A model generated the notes under the pieces. The model was not told where the DNA came from and did no database searches. It was given only the letters and a program-made list of their open reading frames with translations. DNA of 64,000 nt from contig NZ_JYLF01000001.1 in the NCBI RefSeq assembly GCF_001043055.1, positions 1 through 64,000 on the forward strand. The letters run 5' to 3'. Shown here piece by piece: positions 27,051-35,847 of the stretch (its first letter is position 1; every line of letters starts with the position of its first letter). The DNA is from Pseudomonas weihenstephanensis. Its GTDB lineage: Bacteria > Pseudomonadota > Gammaproteobacteria > Pseudomonadales > Pseudomonadaceae. Made by a program: the position numbers and the translations under genes.

Positions 27051-27584
27051 ATGTCACGCGTCGCTAAGAACCCCGTTAAGCTGCCAGCTGGTGTCGAAGT
27101 AAAATTCGCCGGCCAACAGCTTTCGGTGAAGGGTGCCAAGGGCACTCTAGAACTGAACATCCATTCGTCCGTTGAGATCGTTGAAGAAGCCGGTGAGTTG
27201 CGTTTCGCTGCTCGCAATGGCGATCAACAAACTCGCGCAATGGCTGGTACCACTCGTGCGTTGGTAAACAACATGGTCCAAGGCGTAAGCCAAGGCTTCG
27301 AGCGCAAGCTCCAGCTGGTCGGTGTTGGTTACAAAGCGCAAGCAAAAGGCACAGTGCTGAACCTGGCTCTTGGCTTCTCGCACCCAGTGGATTACGAATT
27401 GCCGGAAGGCATCACCGCTGAGACACCAAGCCAAACCGACATCCTGATCAAGGGTATCGATAAGCAACTGGTAGGTCAGGTCGCCGCTGAGATCCGCGGT
27501 TTCCGTCCACCAGAACCTTATAAAGGTAAGGGTGTACGTTACGCGGACGAAGTCGTCCGTCGTAAAGAAGCCAAGAAGAAGTAG
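27051..27584 (+). CDS. rplF: 50S ribosomal protein L6
   Basis: L6 lies near the sarcin-ricin loop, where elongation factors bind. The 177-residue protein has two repeated domains; [17 protein letters not shown] opens the first and the C-terminal signature [27 protein letters not shown] closes the second. Gentamicin-resistance mutations known in other bacteria map to this end; nothing unusual is visible. It is 12 bases from rpsH. Confidence 0.97.
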   Translation: MSRVAKNPVKLPAGVEVKFAGQQLSVKGAKGTLELNIHSSVEIVEEAGELRFAARNGDQQTRAMAGTTRALVNNMVQGVSQGFERKLQLVGVGYKAQAKGTVLNLALGFSHPVDYELPEGITAETPSQTDILIKGIDKQLVGQVAAEIRGFRPPEPYKGKGVRYADEVVRRKEAKKK

Positions 27585-27594
27585 GGCATAGCAA

Positions 27595-27945
27595 ATGACC
27601 GACAAAAAAGTTACTCGACTGCGTCGCGCTCGCAAAGCACGTCTGAAAATGCACGAACTCGAAGTCGTGCGTCTCTGCGTGTTCCGCTCGTCTCAGCATA
27701 TATACGCCCAGGTCATCTCGGCCGACGGCAGCAAAGTCCTGGCAAGCGCCTCGACTTTGGACAAAGAACTGCGTGATGCTGCTACTGGCAACATCGACGC
27801 GGCCACAAAGGTTGGCCAGCTGGTCGCTACGCGTGCAAAAGCCGCTGGCGTCTCGCAGGTGGCTTTCGACCGCTCTGGCTTCAAGTACCACGGCCGCGTG
27901 AAAGCGCTGGCTGAGGCTGCTCGTGAAGCTGGGCTGGAGTTCTAA
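27595..27945 (+). CDS. rplR: 50S ribosomal protein L18
   Basis: L18 delivers 5S rRNA to the 50S subunit together with L5. The 116-residue protein starts with a basic segment ([19 protein letters not shown]), followed by the core with [13 protein letters not shown] and the C-terminal [26 protein letters not shown]. It ends three bases before rpsE. Confidence 0.97.
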   Translation: MTDKKVTRLRRARKARLKMHELEVVRLCVFRSSQHIYAQVISADGSKVLASASTLDKELRDAATGNIDAATKVGQLVATRAKAAGVSQVAFDRSGFKYHGRVKALAEAAREAGLEF

Positions 27946-27948
27946 GTT

Positions 27949-28449
27949 ATGTCAAATAACGACCAAAAGCGCGACGAAGGCTACATTGAGAAGCTGGTTC
28001 AAGTTAACCGCGTAGCCAAAACCGTTAAAGGCGGCCGTATCTTCACTTTCACCGCGTTGACCGTGGTAGGTGATGGTAAAGGGCGTGTTGGCTTCGGCCG
28101 TGGCAAGTCACGTGAAGTGCCTGCTGCGATCCAGAAGGCAATGGAAGCTGCTCGCCGCAACATGATCCAAGTTGACCTGAACGGTACAACTCTGCAGTAC
28201 GCAATGAAGTCAGCTCATGGCGCTTCGAAGGTGTACATGCAGCCTGCTTCTGAAGGTACCGGTATCATCGCTGGCGGCGCTATGCGTGCTGTCCTCGAAG
28301 TTGCTGGCGTTCAGAACGTACTGGCCAAGTGCTACGGCTCGACTAACCCGGTAAACGTGGTTCACGCCACTTTCAAAGGTTTGAAAGCTATGCAATCTCC
28401 TGAATCCATTGCTGCCAAGCGCGGCAAAAGTGTCAAGGAGATCTTCTGA
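27949..28449 (+). CDS. rpsE: 30S ribosomal protein S5
   Basis: S5 shapes the mRNA entry channel and affects accuracy. The 166-residue protein has the double-stranded RNA-binding-like domain ([37 protein letters not shown]) and the C-terminal domain with [19 protein letters not shown]. The spectinomycin-resistance loop residues look wild type. rpmD starts two bases after the stop. Confidence 0.97.
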   Translation: MSNNDQKRDEGYIEKLVQVNRVAKTVKGGRIFTFTALTVVGDGKGRVGFGRGKSREVPAAIQKAMEAARRNMIQVDLNGTTLQYAMKSAHGASKVYMQPASEGTGIIAGGAMRAVLEVAGVQNVLAKCYGSTNPVNVVHATFKGLKAMQSPESIAAKRGKSVKEIF

Positions 28450-28451
28450 TC

Positions 28452-28628
28452 ATGGCTACCGTAAAAGTAACGCTGATCAAAAGCATGACCGGCCGCATCC
28501 CTAATCACAAATTGTGCATTAAGGGTCTGGGTCTGCGTCGCATCGGTCACACTGTAGAAGTACTTGATACTCCCGAGAATCGCGGGATGATCAACAAGGC
28601 TTACTACATGCTGCGTGTAGAGGGTTAA
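28452..28628 (+). CDS. rpmD: 50S ribosomal protein L30
   Basis: A short gene of 58 residues, starting [20 protein letters not shown] and containing [29 protein letters not shown]. The sequence and its place between rpsE and rplO identify it as L30, a small protein of the 50S surface. It is two bases from rpsE and three from rplO. Confidence 0.96.
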   Translation: MATVKVTLIKSMTGRIPNHKLCIKGLGLRRIGHTVEVLDTPENRGMINKAYYMLRVEG

Positions 28629-28631
28629 TCG

Positions 28632-29069
28632 ATGAAACTCAATGATCTGAGTCCAGCGCCGGGTTCCCGTCGCGAAAAGCATCGTCCGGGCCGTGGTATC
28701 GGTAGTGGTTTGGGTAAGACTGGTGGCCGTGGTCACAAAGGTCAGTCCTCCCGCTCCGGTGGCACAATTGCTCCAGGCTTTGAAGGCGGTCAACAGCCGC
28801 TGCATCGCCGTCTGCCTAAGTTCGGTTTCGTTTCCCTGAAAGCTATGGATCGCGCAGAAGTGCGTTTGTCCGAGCTGGCTAAAGTGGACGGCGACATCGT
28901 TACTCTGCAGACCCTGAAAGATGCCAACGTGATCAACGTCAACGTACTGCGTGTGAAAATCATGCTGTCCGGTGAAGTGACTCGCGCTGTCACAATCGGC
29001 AAGGGAATCGGCGCCACCAAAGGTGCGCGTTCGGCTATCGAAGCAGCTGGCGGCAAGTTCGAGGAATAA
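28632..29069 (+). CDS. rplO: 50S ribosomal protein L15
   Basis: L15 takes part in late 50S assembly. The 145-residue protein has the glycine-rich N-terminal extension ([35 protein letters not shown]) that threads through rRNA, then the globular C-terminal half with [25 protein letters not shown]. secY begins with no gap after the stop codon. Confidence 0.97.
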   Translation: MKLNDLSPAPGSRREKHRPGRGIGSGLGKTGGRGHKGQSSRSGGTIAPGFEGGQQPLHRRLPKFGFVSLKAMDRAEVRLSELAKVDGDIVTLQTLKDANVINVNVLRVKIMLSGEVTRAVTIGKGIGATKGARSAIEAAGGKFEE

Positions 29070-30398
29070 ATGGCTAAGCAAGGTGCTCTCTCAGCGCTCA
29101 GCAAAGGCGGGTTATCCGAGCTCTGGGCTCGTCTGCGTTTTCTATTCCTGGCGATTATCGTCTACCGAATAGGCGCACACATCCCAGTTCCAGGTATCAA
29201 CCCGGACCGGCTAGCGGACCTGTTTCGACAGAATGAGGGGACCATTCTTAGCTTGTTCAACATGTTTTCCGGCGGTGCGCTGGAGCGGATGAGTATTTTT
29301 GCGCTGGGGATCATGCCGTATATTTCGGCATCGATCATCATGCAGCTTATGTCCGCTGTCAGCCCACAGTTGGAGCAGTTGAAGAAGGAAGGTGAAGCTG
29401 GTCGTCGCAAGATAAGCCAGTACACCCGCTACCTCACTGTCGCTCTTGCTCTCGTTCAGGCTATTGGCATGTCCATAGGTCTGGCGGGGCAAGGCGTAGC
29501 GTTCACTGGTGACCTAGGCTTCCATTTCGTTGCAGTAACCACGTTTGTGGCGGGTGCAATGTTCATGATGTGGCTGGGTGAGCAGATTACAGAGCGTGGT
29601 GTTGGCAACGGTATCTCGATGTTGATTTTTTCGGGTATCGTCGCCGGTCTTCCGAGAGCAATTGGGCAGTCTTTCGAGTCTGCGCGTCAGGGCGATATCA
29701 ATATCTTCGCCCTGGTTGCTATCGGTTTGCTGGCAGTAGCGATTATCGGTTTTGTGGTGTTCATTGAGCGTGGTCAGCGTCGTATTGCTGTTCACTACGC
29801 CAAGCGTCAGCAGGGCCGCAAGGTTTTTGCTGCACAGACAAGCCACTTGCCGTTAAAAGTGAATATGGCCGGCGTTATCCCGGCTATTTTCGCGAGCAGC
29901 ATTTTGCTGTTCCCGGCTTCGCTGGGTGCCTGGTTTGGTCAGTCTGAAGGTATGGGCTGGTTGCAGGACATCTCGCAGTCGATCGCTCCTGGTCAGCCGT
30001 TGAATATTCTGCTGTTTAGTGCAGGGATTATTTTCTTCTGCTTCTTCTATACGGCGTTGATGTTCAATCCGAAAGACGTAGCGGAAAACCTGAAGAAGTC
30101 CGGTGCCTTTATTCCGGGTATCCGTCCAGGTGAGCAGTCGGCACGCTATATTGATGGCGTTTTGACTCGTTTGACTCTGTTCGGTGCTCTTTATATGACG
30201 GCCGTGTGCCTGTTGCCCCAGTTCCTGGTGGTTGCGGCAAACGTTCCGTTCTACCTTGGCGGGACCTCGTTGCTGATCGTTGTTGTGGTTGTTATGGACT
30301 TCATGTCCCAAGTACAATCGCACCTCGTTTCGCACCAGTACGAATCCCTGATGAAGAAAGCCAACCTGAAGGGCTACGGCAGCGGCATGCTCCGCTGA
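29070..30398 (+). CDS. secY: Preprotein translocase subunit SecY
   Basis: SecY forms the protein-conducting pore in the inner membrane. The 442-residue protein has ten hydrophobic segments. Recognisable parts are the [15 protein letters not shown] plug-side loop, [48 protein letters not shown] and the cytosolic loop [20 protein letters not shown] that contacts the ribosome and SecA. It works with SecE from 3.3 kb of this window. The start codon follows the rplO stop directly. Confidence 0.98.
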   Translation: MAKQGALSALSKGGLSELWARLRFLFLAIIVYRIGAHIPVPGINPDRLADLFRQNEGTILSLFNMFSGGALERMSIFALGIMPYISASIIMQLMSAVSPQLEQLKKEGEAGRRKISQYTRYLTVALALVQAIGMSIGLAGQGVAFTGDLGFHFVAVTTFVAGAMFMMWLGEQITERGVGNGISMLIFSGIVAGLPRAIGQSFESARQGDINIFALVAIGLLAVAIIGFVVFIERGQRRIAVHYAKRQQGRKVFAAQTSHLPLKVNMAGVIPAIFASSILLFPASLGAWFGQSEGMGWLQDISQSIAPGQPLNILLFSAGIIFFCFFYTALMFNPKDVAENLKKSGAFIPGIRPGEQSARYIDGVLTRLTLFGALYMTAVCLLPQFLVVAANVPFYLGGTSLLIVVVVVMDFMSQVQSHLVSHQYESLMKKANLKGYGSGMLR

Positions 30399-30430
30399 AG
30401 TACTACCCCGTAAGGTGAGAGGAGTTGGTG

Positions 30431-30547
30431 ATGAAAGTTCGTGCATCGGTGAAAAAGCTGTGCCGTAACTGCAAGATTATTCGCCGCGAAGGTGTTGTTC
30501 GGGTAATTTGCAGCGCGGAACCACGTCACAAACAGCGCCAAGGCTGA
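30431..30547 (+). CDS. rpmJ: 50S ribosomal protein L36, zinc form
   Basis: A 38-residue protein too short for most ORF scans, starting [20 protein letters not shown] and ending [11 protein letters not shown]. It keeps the CXXC...C...H zinc ligands at C11, C14, C27 and H32. Zinc-limited bacteria often carry a second, zinc-free L36 under Zur; that copy is not in this window. A GAGAGGAG site precedes the start. Confidence 0.95.
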
Positions 30548-30564
30548 GTGTGATCTGTTTGAAG

Positions 30565-30594
30565 CCCAGCAGCTAGTGCGCTGCTGGGTTGATT
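30565..30594 (+). terminator. Hairpin between rpmJ and rpsM
   Basis: Nine-base arms CCCAGCAGC (30565-30573) and GCTGCTGGG (30580-30588) enclose TAGTGC. The trailing TTGATTATTTGTTATT is AT-rich. It separates spc from alpha genes and is built like the hairpin after rpsN. Confidence 0.65.
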
Positions 30595-30617
30595 ATTTGT
30601 TATTACAGCGATATTAT
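30589..30617 (+). promoter_or_regulatory. Alpha operon promoter
   Basis: TTGATT (30589-30594) and TATTAT (30612-30617) are 17 bases apart, directly after the hairpin. Transcription from about 30624 gives a leader of some 53 bases before rpsM. S4 represses the alpha operon in E. coli; no pseudoknot was worked out here. Confidence 0.55.
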
Positions 30618-30676
30618 CTCGCGCCCTATTTCTTGGCTTCCGGGGCGTAGGTAGCTGTCAATTGGAGTCCCACTGA

Positions 30677-31033
30677 ATGGCCCGTATTGCAGGCGTTAAC
30701 ATTCCAGATAACAAGCACACTGTTATCTCGCTGACCTACATCTATGGTGTTGGTCGCACTACCTCACAGAAAATCTGTGCGGATGCTGGTGTAAACCCAG
30801 CCGCTAAGATCAAGGATCTGAGCGACGAGCAGATTGAGTTGCTGCGTGGCGAAGTGGCAAAGTTCACCACTGAAGGTGATCTGCGTCGTGAAGTCAACAT
30901 GAAAATCAAACGCTTGATGGACTTGGGCTGCTACCGCGGTCTGCGCCATCGTCGTGGTCTTCCAGTGCGCGGTCAGCGTACCAAGACCAACGCGCGTACT
31001 CGCAAAGGTCCGCGTAAGCCGATCCGCAAGTAA
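30677..31033 (+). CDS. rpsM: 30S ribosomal protein S13
   Basis: S13 contacts the P-site tRNA and bridges to the 50S subunit. The 118-residue protein has [56 protein letters not shown] and a basic C-terminal tail. It starts the alpha operon, 30 bases ahead of rpsK. Confidence 0.97.
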   Translation: MARIAGVNIPDNKHTVISLTYIYGVGRTTSQKICADAGVNPAAKIKDLSDEQIELLRGEVAKFTTEGDLRREVNMKIKRLMDLGCYRGLRHRRGLPVRGQRTKTNARTRKGPRKPIRK

Positions 31034-31063
31034 TCGCACCAGCGAATCGACAGGAATTTAGTC

Positions 31064-31453
31064 ATGGCAAAACCTGCTGCTCGTCCTCGTAAAAAGATTA
31101 AAAAGACAGTGGTTGATGGCATCGCCCACATCCACGCGTCTTTCAACAACACCATCGTGACCATCACCGACCGTCAGGGTAATGCGCTTTCTTGGGCTAC
31201 CTCCGGTGGTTCGGGTTTCCGCGGTTCTCGCAAGTCCACGCCGTTTGCTGCTCAAGTAGCTGCTGAACGTGCTGGTCAAGCTGCGCTGGAATATGGCCTG
31301 AAAAACCTTGACGTTAACGTTAAGGGCCCAGGTCCAGGTCGTGAGTCCGCTGTCCGTGCTTTGAACGGCTGTGGCTATAAGATCGCCAGCATCACCGACG
31401 TGACGCCAATCCCGCACAACGGGTGCCGTCCGCCGAAGAAGCGCCGCGTGTAA
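31064..31453 (+). CDS. rpsK: 30S ribosomal protein S11
   Basis: S11 lines the mRNA path on the 30S platform. The 129-residue protein has [45 protein letters not shown] and the C-terminal [20 protein letters not shown]. Sequence and length are standard. rpsD follows 18 bases later. Confidence 0.97.
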   Translation: MAKPAARPRKKIKKTVVDGIAHIHASFNNTIVTITDRQGNALSWATSGGSGFRGSRKSTPFAAQVAAERAGQAALEYGLKNLDVNVKGPGPGRESAVRALNGCGYKIASITDVTPIPHNGCRPPKKRRV

Positions 31454-31471
31454 TCCAGGAGACTGTAAAGA

Positions 31472-32092
31472 ATGGCTCGTTACATTGGTCCAAAATGCAA
31501 ACTGGCACGTCGTGAAGGCACCGATCTCTTCCTGAAGAGTGGTGTGCGCGCTATCGAATCGAAGTGCAATATTGAAGCTGCTCCAGGCATCCACGGCCAA
31601 CGCCGCGGTCGCCAATCCGACTACGGCACCCAACTGCGTGAAAAGCAGAAGGTCCGTCGTATCTACGGCGTTCTCGAGCGTCAGTTCAGCGGCTACTACA
31701 AACAAGCTGCTGGCAAAAAAGGTGCAACCGGTGAAAACCTGCTGCAACTGCTCGAATGCCGTCTGGATAACGTCGTATACCGTATGGGTTTCGGTTCTAC
31801 TCGTGCCGAATCTCGTCAGTTGGTATCGCACAAGTCGATCAGCGTAAACGGTCAGACCGTTAACGTACCGTCGTTCCAGGTTCGTGCTGGTGACGTGGTC
31901 GCTATCCGCGAGAAAGCAAAGAACCAGCTTCGCATTGTCCAAGCTCTCGATCTGTGTGCCCAACGTGGCCGCGTAGAATGGGTAGAAGTAGACACTGAGA
32001 AGAAGTCGGGCGTTTTCAAGAACGTTCCTGCTCGCAGTGATCTGTCCGCCGACATCAACGAAAGCCTGATTGTCGAGCTCTACTCCAAGTAA
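31472..32092 (+). CDS. rpsD: 30S ribosomal protein S4
   Basis: S4 starts 30S body assembly, acts in fidelity and, in E. coli, represses the alpha operon. The 206-residue protein has [41 protein letters not shown] and the S4 RNA-binding domain [34 protein letters not shown]. rpoA follows 22 bases later. Confidence 0.97.
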   Translation: MARYIGPKCKLARREGTDLFLKSGVRAIESKCNIEAAPGIHGQRRGRQSDYGTQLREKQKVRRIYGVLERQFSGYYKQAAGKKGATGENLLQLLECRLDNVVYRMGFGSTRAESRQLVSHKSISVNGQTVNVPSFQVRAGDVVAIREKAKNQLRIVQALDLCAQRGRVEWVEVDTEKKSGVFKNVPARSDLSADINESLIVELYSK

Positions 32093-32114
32093 GGGCTAGA
32101 AAATAGGTGCATCC

Positions 32115-33116
32115 ATGCAGATTTCGGTAAATGAGTTCCTGACACCTCGCCATATTGATGTGCAAGTTGTCAGTCCAACCCGCGCTAAAATCACTCTCGA
32201 GCCTCTCGAGCGTGGTTTTGGCCACACCCTGGGCAACGCGCTGCGCCGCATCCTGTTGTCCTCAATGCCAGGCTGTGCAGTAGTCGAGGCCGAGATTGAT
32301 GGTGTGCTCCACGAGTACAGCGCCATCGAAGGTGTACAGGAAGACGTAATTGAAATCCTGTTGAACCTTAAAGGTCTGGCTATCAAGCTGCACGGCCGTG
32401 ACGAAGTTACGCTGACCTTGTCGAAGAAGGGTTCGGGGGTGGTTACCGCTGCCGATATTCAGCTGGATCATGATGTCGAGATCGTTAATCCCGATCACGT
32501 AATCGCCAACCTGGCGTCTAACGGCGCCTTGAACATGAAGCTCACTGTAGCTCGTGGTCGTGGTTATGAACCAGCCGACTCGCGTCAGAGCGATGAAGAC
32601 GAAAGCCGCAGCATTGGTCGCTTGCAGCTTGATTCTTCGTTCAGCCCGGTTCGCCGTATCGCATACGTGGTGGAAAACGCCCGTGTCGAGCAGCGCACCA
32701 ACCTGGACAAACTGGTTATTGATCTGGAGACCAACGGTACCCTGGATCCTGAAGAGGCCATTCGTCGTGCTGCAACCATCCTGCAACAGCAGTTGGCTGC
32801 ATTCGTCGACCTCAAAGGTGACAGCGAGCCAGTGGTTATCGAACAGGAAGACGAGATCGATCCGATCCTGCTTCGTCCGGTTGACGATCTGGAACTGACC
32901 GTGCGTTCGGCCAACTGCCTTAAGGCGGAGAACATTTACTACATCGGTGACCTGATTCAGCGCACCGAAGTAGAACTGTTGAAGACTCCGAACCTGGGCA
33001 AGAAATCCTTGACTGAAATCAAGGACGTTCTGGCCTCCCGTGGTCTGTCCCTCGGCATGCGCCTCGACAACTGGCCGCCTGCAAGTCTTAAGAAGGACGA
33101 CAAGGCGACTGCCTGA
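32115..33116 (+). CDS. rpoA: RNA polymerase subunit alpha
   Basis: The alpha dimer nucleates RNA polymerase assembly through the N-terminal domain (about 1-235, with [23 protein letters not shown]). The C-terminal domain binds UP elements and activators ([32 protein letters not shown]). The 333-residue length is normal. The two domains are joined by an acidic linker with [21 protein letters not shown]. rplQ follows 42 bases later. Confidence 0.98.
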   Translation: MQISVNEFLTPRHIDVQVVSPTRAKITLEPLERGFGHTLGNALRRILLSSMPGCAVVEAEIDGVLHEYSAIEGVQEDVIEILLNLKGLAIKLHGRDEVTLTLSKKGSGVVTAADIQLDHDVEIVNPDHVIANLASNGALNMKLTVARGRGYEPADSRQSDEDESRSIGRLQLDSSFSPVRRIAYVVENARVEQRTNLDKLVIDLETNGTLDPEEAIRRAATILQQQLAAFVDLKGDSEPVVIEQEDEIDPILLRPVDDLELTVRSANCLKAENIYYIGDLIQRTEVELLKTPNLGKKSLTEIKDVLASRGLSLGMRLDNWPPASLKKDDKATA

Positions 33117-33158
33117 TCGTCGTAATCACCGAACGTTGTGTTTGGTAAGGAATGAACC

Positions 33159-33545
33159 ATGCGTCATCGTAAAAGTGGTCGTCACCTGAGCCGCACTAGC
33201 TCGCACCGCAAGGCTATGTTTCAAAACATGGCAGTGTCGTTGTTCGAGCACGAGCTGATCAAAACGACTCTGCCGAAAGCCAAAGAACTGCGTCGTGTTG
33301 CTGAGCCGCTGATTACTCTGGCCAAGATTGATTCTGTTGCTAACCGCCGTCTGGCATTCGACCGTACTCGTTCGAAAGCCATGGTTGGTAAGCTGTTCAA
33401 CGATCTGGGCAAGCGTTATGCAACTCGTGAGGGTGGCTACCTGCGCATCCTCAAGTGCGGTTTCCGCGCTGGCGACAACGCGCCTATGGCGTACGTCGAG
33501 TTGGTTGATCGTCCAGTTGGCGGTGAAGCTGTATCCGCTGAGTAA
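33159..33545 (+). CDS. rplQ: 50S ribosomal protein L17
   Basis: L17 lies near the tunnel exit. The 128-residue protein begins [21 protein letters not shown] and contains [27 protein letters not shown] and [25 protein letters not shown]. It is the last gene of the ribosomal cluster, closed by a terminator at 33565-33589. Confidence 0.97.
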   Translation: MRHRKSGRHLSRTSSHRKAMFQNMAVSLFEHELIKTTLPKAKELRRVAEPLITLAKIDSVANRRLAFDRTRSKAMVGKLFNDLGKRYATREGGYLRILKCGFRAGDNAPMAYVELVDRPVGGEAVSAE

Positions 33546-33564
33546 GACGTCAGTCTCTACAAAG

Positions 33565-33589
33565 AACCGGGCCTAGTGCCCGGTTTTTT
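33565..33589 (+). terminator. Terminator of the alpha operon
   Basis: AACCGGGC (33565-33572) and GCCCGGTT (33578-33585) pair around CTAGT and run into TTTT. This is a standard intrinsic terminator between rplQ and katA. Confidence 0.88.
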
Positions 33590-33718
33590 GTGCGCGTTGA
33601 ATTAAGTTTTTCTATTGTTGTGCATCATTTAATGCATTTGCCCATGTTAAATACATGGTCAATACTCCCCCTCAGCCGATTAGCCGGCAGCACCAAGACT
33701 GACTGAGGAAGTAAACGC

Positions 33719-35167
33719 ATGAGCCAGACCAAAACGCTTACCACCGCCAGCGGCGCCCCAGTAGCTGATAACCAGAATTCTCGTTCTGCCGGTCCTCGCG
33801 GCCCCTTGTTGCTCGATGACTTCCATTTGATTGAGAAGCTCGCGCATTTCAATCGCGAAAATATTCCAGAGCGTCGTGTACACGCTAAAGGTTCAGGTGC
33901 GCACGGTACGTTCACCCTGACCCGTGATATGACCCAGTTCAGCAGCGCCAAACTGTTCGATACCCTTGGCAAGCAAACGCCGACATTCATGCGCTTCTCT
34001 ACCGTGGGTGGTGAACGCGGCTCTGCTGACACCGAGCGCGACCCGCGCGGCTTTGCCATCAAGTTCTATACCGAAGAAGGTAACTGGGACATTGTGGGCA
34101 ACAACACACCTGTGTTTTTCATCCGTGATCCACTGAAGTTTCCTGACTTCATTCACACGCAAAAGCGTCTGCCGCAGAGCAATCTGAAAAGCGCACAAAT
34201 GATGTGGGACTTTTGGTCGCACTCACCTGAGTCTCTGCATCAGGTCACGATCTTGTTTTCTGACCGAGGCATTCCTGATGGCTATCGCCACATGCACGGT
34301 TTCGGCAGCCACACTTACAGCTTGATCAACGCTGCGGGTGAGCGTCATTGGGTTAAATGGCATTACAAAACCAAGCAAGGGATCAAAAACCTGCCACCGG
34401 CAGAAGCTGCACGTTTGGCAGGCACTGATCCTGACTACGCTCAGCGTGATCTGTTTGGTGCCATTGAGCGTGGCGACTTCCCGAAATGGCGCGTTTGCAT
34501 GCAGGTAATGACCGAAGCGCAGGCCGCTGCACATTACGAAAACCCGTTTGATGTGACTAAAACCTGGTCGCAAAAAGAGTTCCCGTTGATAGAAATTGGC
34601 GAGTTGGAGTTGAACCGCAACCCGCTCAACTATTTCGCAGAAGTCGAACAAGCCGCTTTTGGGCCTAGCAACATGATTCCGGGCGTAGGCCTGTCTCCTG
34701 ATCGCATGCTGCAAGGTCGTGTGTTCGCTTACGCCGATGCGCATCGCTATCGTGTAGGTACTAACCACCAACACCTGCCGATTAACTCGCCTCGTGTACC
34801 CGTTCACACGTACCAGCGTGATGGCTCGATGGCATATGGCAACAATGGGGGGGCAGCGCCGAACTACGAGCCTAATAGCTACGCAGACGCTCCTAAGCAG
34901 GCGCCGCAGTACGCGGAGCCGCCTTTGGCGTTGAGCGGCGCAGCGGACCGATACGATCACCGTGAAGACAGCGACTACTACAGCCACGCCGGCGCTTTGT
35001 TTCGTTTGATGAATGAGGAGCAGAAAGCCTTGCTCATCAACAATATTGCAGGCGCCATGGCCGGCGTATCGGACGACGTGGTAGAGCGTCAGCTTCAGCA
35101 TTTCTACAATGCCGATCAGGCGTATGGTGACGGTGTTGCAAGTGCGCTGGGTGTACAGCGTAACTAA
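33719..35167 (+). CDS. katA: Monofunctional heme catalase KatA
   Basis: KatA disproportionates hydrogen peroxide to water and oxygen. The 482-residue size and sequence are those of the small-subunit (clade 3) catalases. Visible are the catalytic histidine region [19 protein letters not shown], the distal asparagine region [21 protein letters not shown], and the proximal heme-ligand tyrosine in [20 protein letters not shown]. No export signal is visible. The gene has its own leader of 130 bases after the rplQ terminator and its own terminator. A peroxide-responsive promoter is expected, but no OxyR site could be assigned. Confidence 0.96.
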   Translation: MSQTKTLTTASGAPVADNQNSRSAGPRGPLLLDDFHLIEKLAHFNRENIPERRVHAKGSGAHGTFTLTRDMTQFSSAKLFDTLGKQTPTFMRFSTVGGERGSADTERDPRGFAIKFYTEEGNWDIVGNNTPVFFIRDPLKFPDFIHTQKRLPQSNLKSAQMMWDFWSHSPESLHQVTILFSDRGIPDGYRHMHGFGSHTYSLINAAGERHWVKWHYKTKQGIKNLPPAEAARLAGTDPDYAQRDLFGAIERGDFPKWRVCMQVMTEAQAAAHYENPFDVTKTWSQKEFPLIEIGELELNRNPLNYFAEVEQAAFGPSNMIPGVGLSPDRMLQGRVFAYADAHRYRVGTNHQHLPINSPRVPVHTYQRDGSMAYGNNGGAAPNYEPNSYADAPKQAPQYAEPPLALSGAADRYDHREDSDYYSHAGALFRLMNEEQKALLINNIAGAMAGVSDDVVERQLQHFYNADQAYGDGVASALGVQRN

Positions 35168-35184
35168 CTCTAAGTGAGAAGCAG

Positions 35185-35209
35185 AACCGCCCTCAATTGG
35201 GCGGTTTTT
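35185..35209 (+). terminator. katA terminator
   Basis: AACCGCCC (35185-35192) and GGGCGGTT (35199-35206) pair around TCAATT and are followed by TTT, ending katA before the ferritin gene. Confidence 0.88.
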
Positions 35210-35322
35210 GCGTTTTTTAACCTGTTTTTCTCGTCATAAGAGGGTATTTATTGCGATTGAGCCGTGACCTCTGGGTCGGCTTGGTTCAAACTACAGCCTT
35301 TCAAGCAGGGAGATGTGGGCCG

Positions 35323-35787
35323 ATGCTAGGGCACCCGGAAGTAATCGATTACCTCAACACGTTGCTGACCGGCGAGCTGGCTGCACGTGACCAATATTTC
35401 GTCCATTCCCGCATGTATGAGGATTGGGGTTTCACAAAGTTGTACGAACGTATCAACCACGAGATGGAAGAAGAGGCACAACACGCAGATGCGTTGATGC
35501 GCCGGATTCTGATGCTTGAAGGTACTCCGCGTATGCGCCCGGATGACTTGGATGTGGGTACTTCTGTACCGGACATGTTCGCCGCAGATTTACGCCTTGA
35601 GTACAAAGTACGTGCTGCACTGTGCAAGGGCATTGAGTTGTGCGAGCTACACAAGGATTACGTCAGCCGCGACATGCTGCGTATTCAGTTGGCTGATACC
35701 GAAGAAGATCACACCTACTGGCTGGAAAAACAGCTGGGCCTGATCAAGTCAATCGGCCTTCAGAACTACCTGCAATCGCAGTTCTGA
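35323..35787 (+). CDS. ftnA: Bacterial ferritin of the bacterioferritin family, heme ligand absent (FtnA/BfrA type)
   Basis: A 154-residue iron-storage protein with all diiron ferroxidase ligands: E18, E51, H54, E93, E127 and H130, plus Y25. The residue at position 52, which is the heme-binding methionine of heme bacterioferritins such as E. coli Bfr, is alanine (EEAQHAD). It should therefore assemble a ferroxidase cage without heme, as does the P. aeruginosa gene next to katA, once called bfrA and later ftnA. ATG 35323 is chosen because it follows AGGGAG; a longer frame has no family support. The katA neighbour suggests linked control of iron and peroxide. Confidence 0.9.
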   Translation: MLGHPEVIDYLNTLLTGELAARDQYFVHSRMYEDWGFTKLYERINHEMEEEAQHADALMRRILMLEGTPRMRPDDLDVGTSVPDMFAADLRLEYKVRAALCKGIELCELHKDYVSRDMLRIQLADTEEDHTYWLEKQLGLIKSIGLQNYLQSQF

Positions 35788-35796
35788 TGGCTCAGT

Positions 35797-35837
35797 AAAA
35801 AGCCCCTGTCATCATCACGATGACAGGGGCTTTTTCA
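35797..35837. terminator. Bidirectional terminator between ferritin gene and uvrA
   Basis: Perfect 17-base arms beginning AAAAAGCCCCTG (35797-35813) and ending CAGGGGCTTTTT (35819-35835) enclose ATCAC. A-runs and T-runs on both sides allow termination of the convergent ferritin and uvrA transcripts. Confidence 0.93.
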
Positions 35838-35847
35838 TACGTTGCGG

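Noticed and set aside
33590-33718. OxyR site before katA
   Set aside because: An AT-rich stretch is present, but no repeated OxyR half-site pattern could be aligned with confidence.
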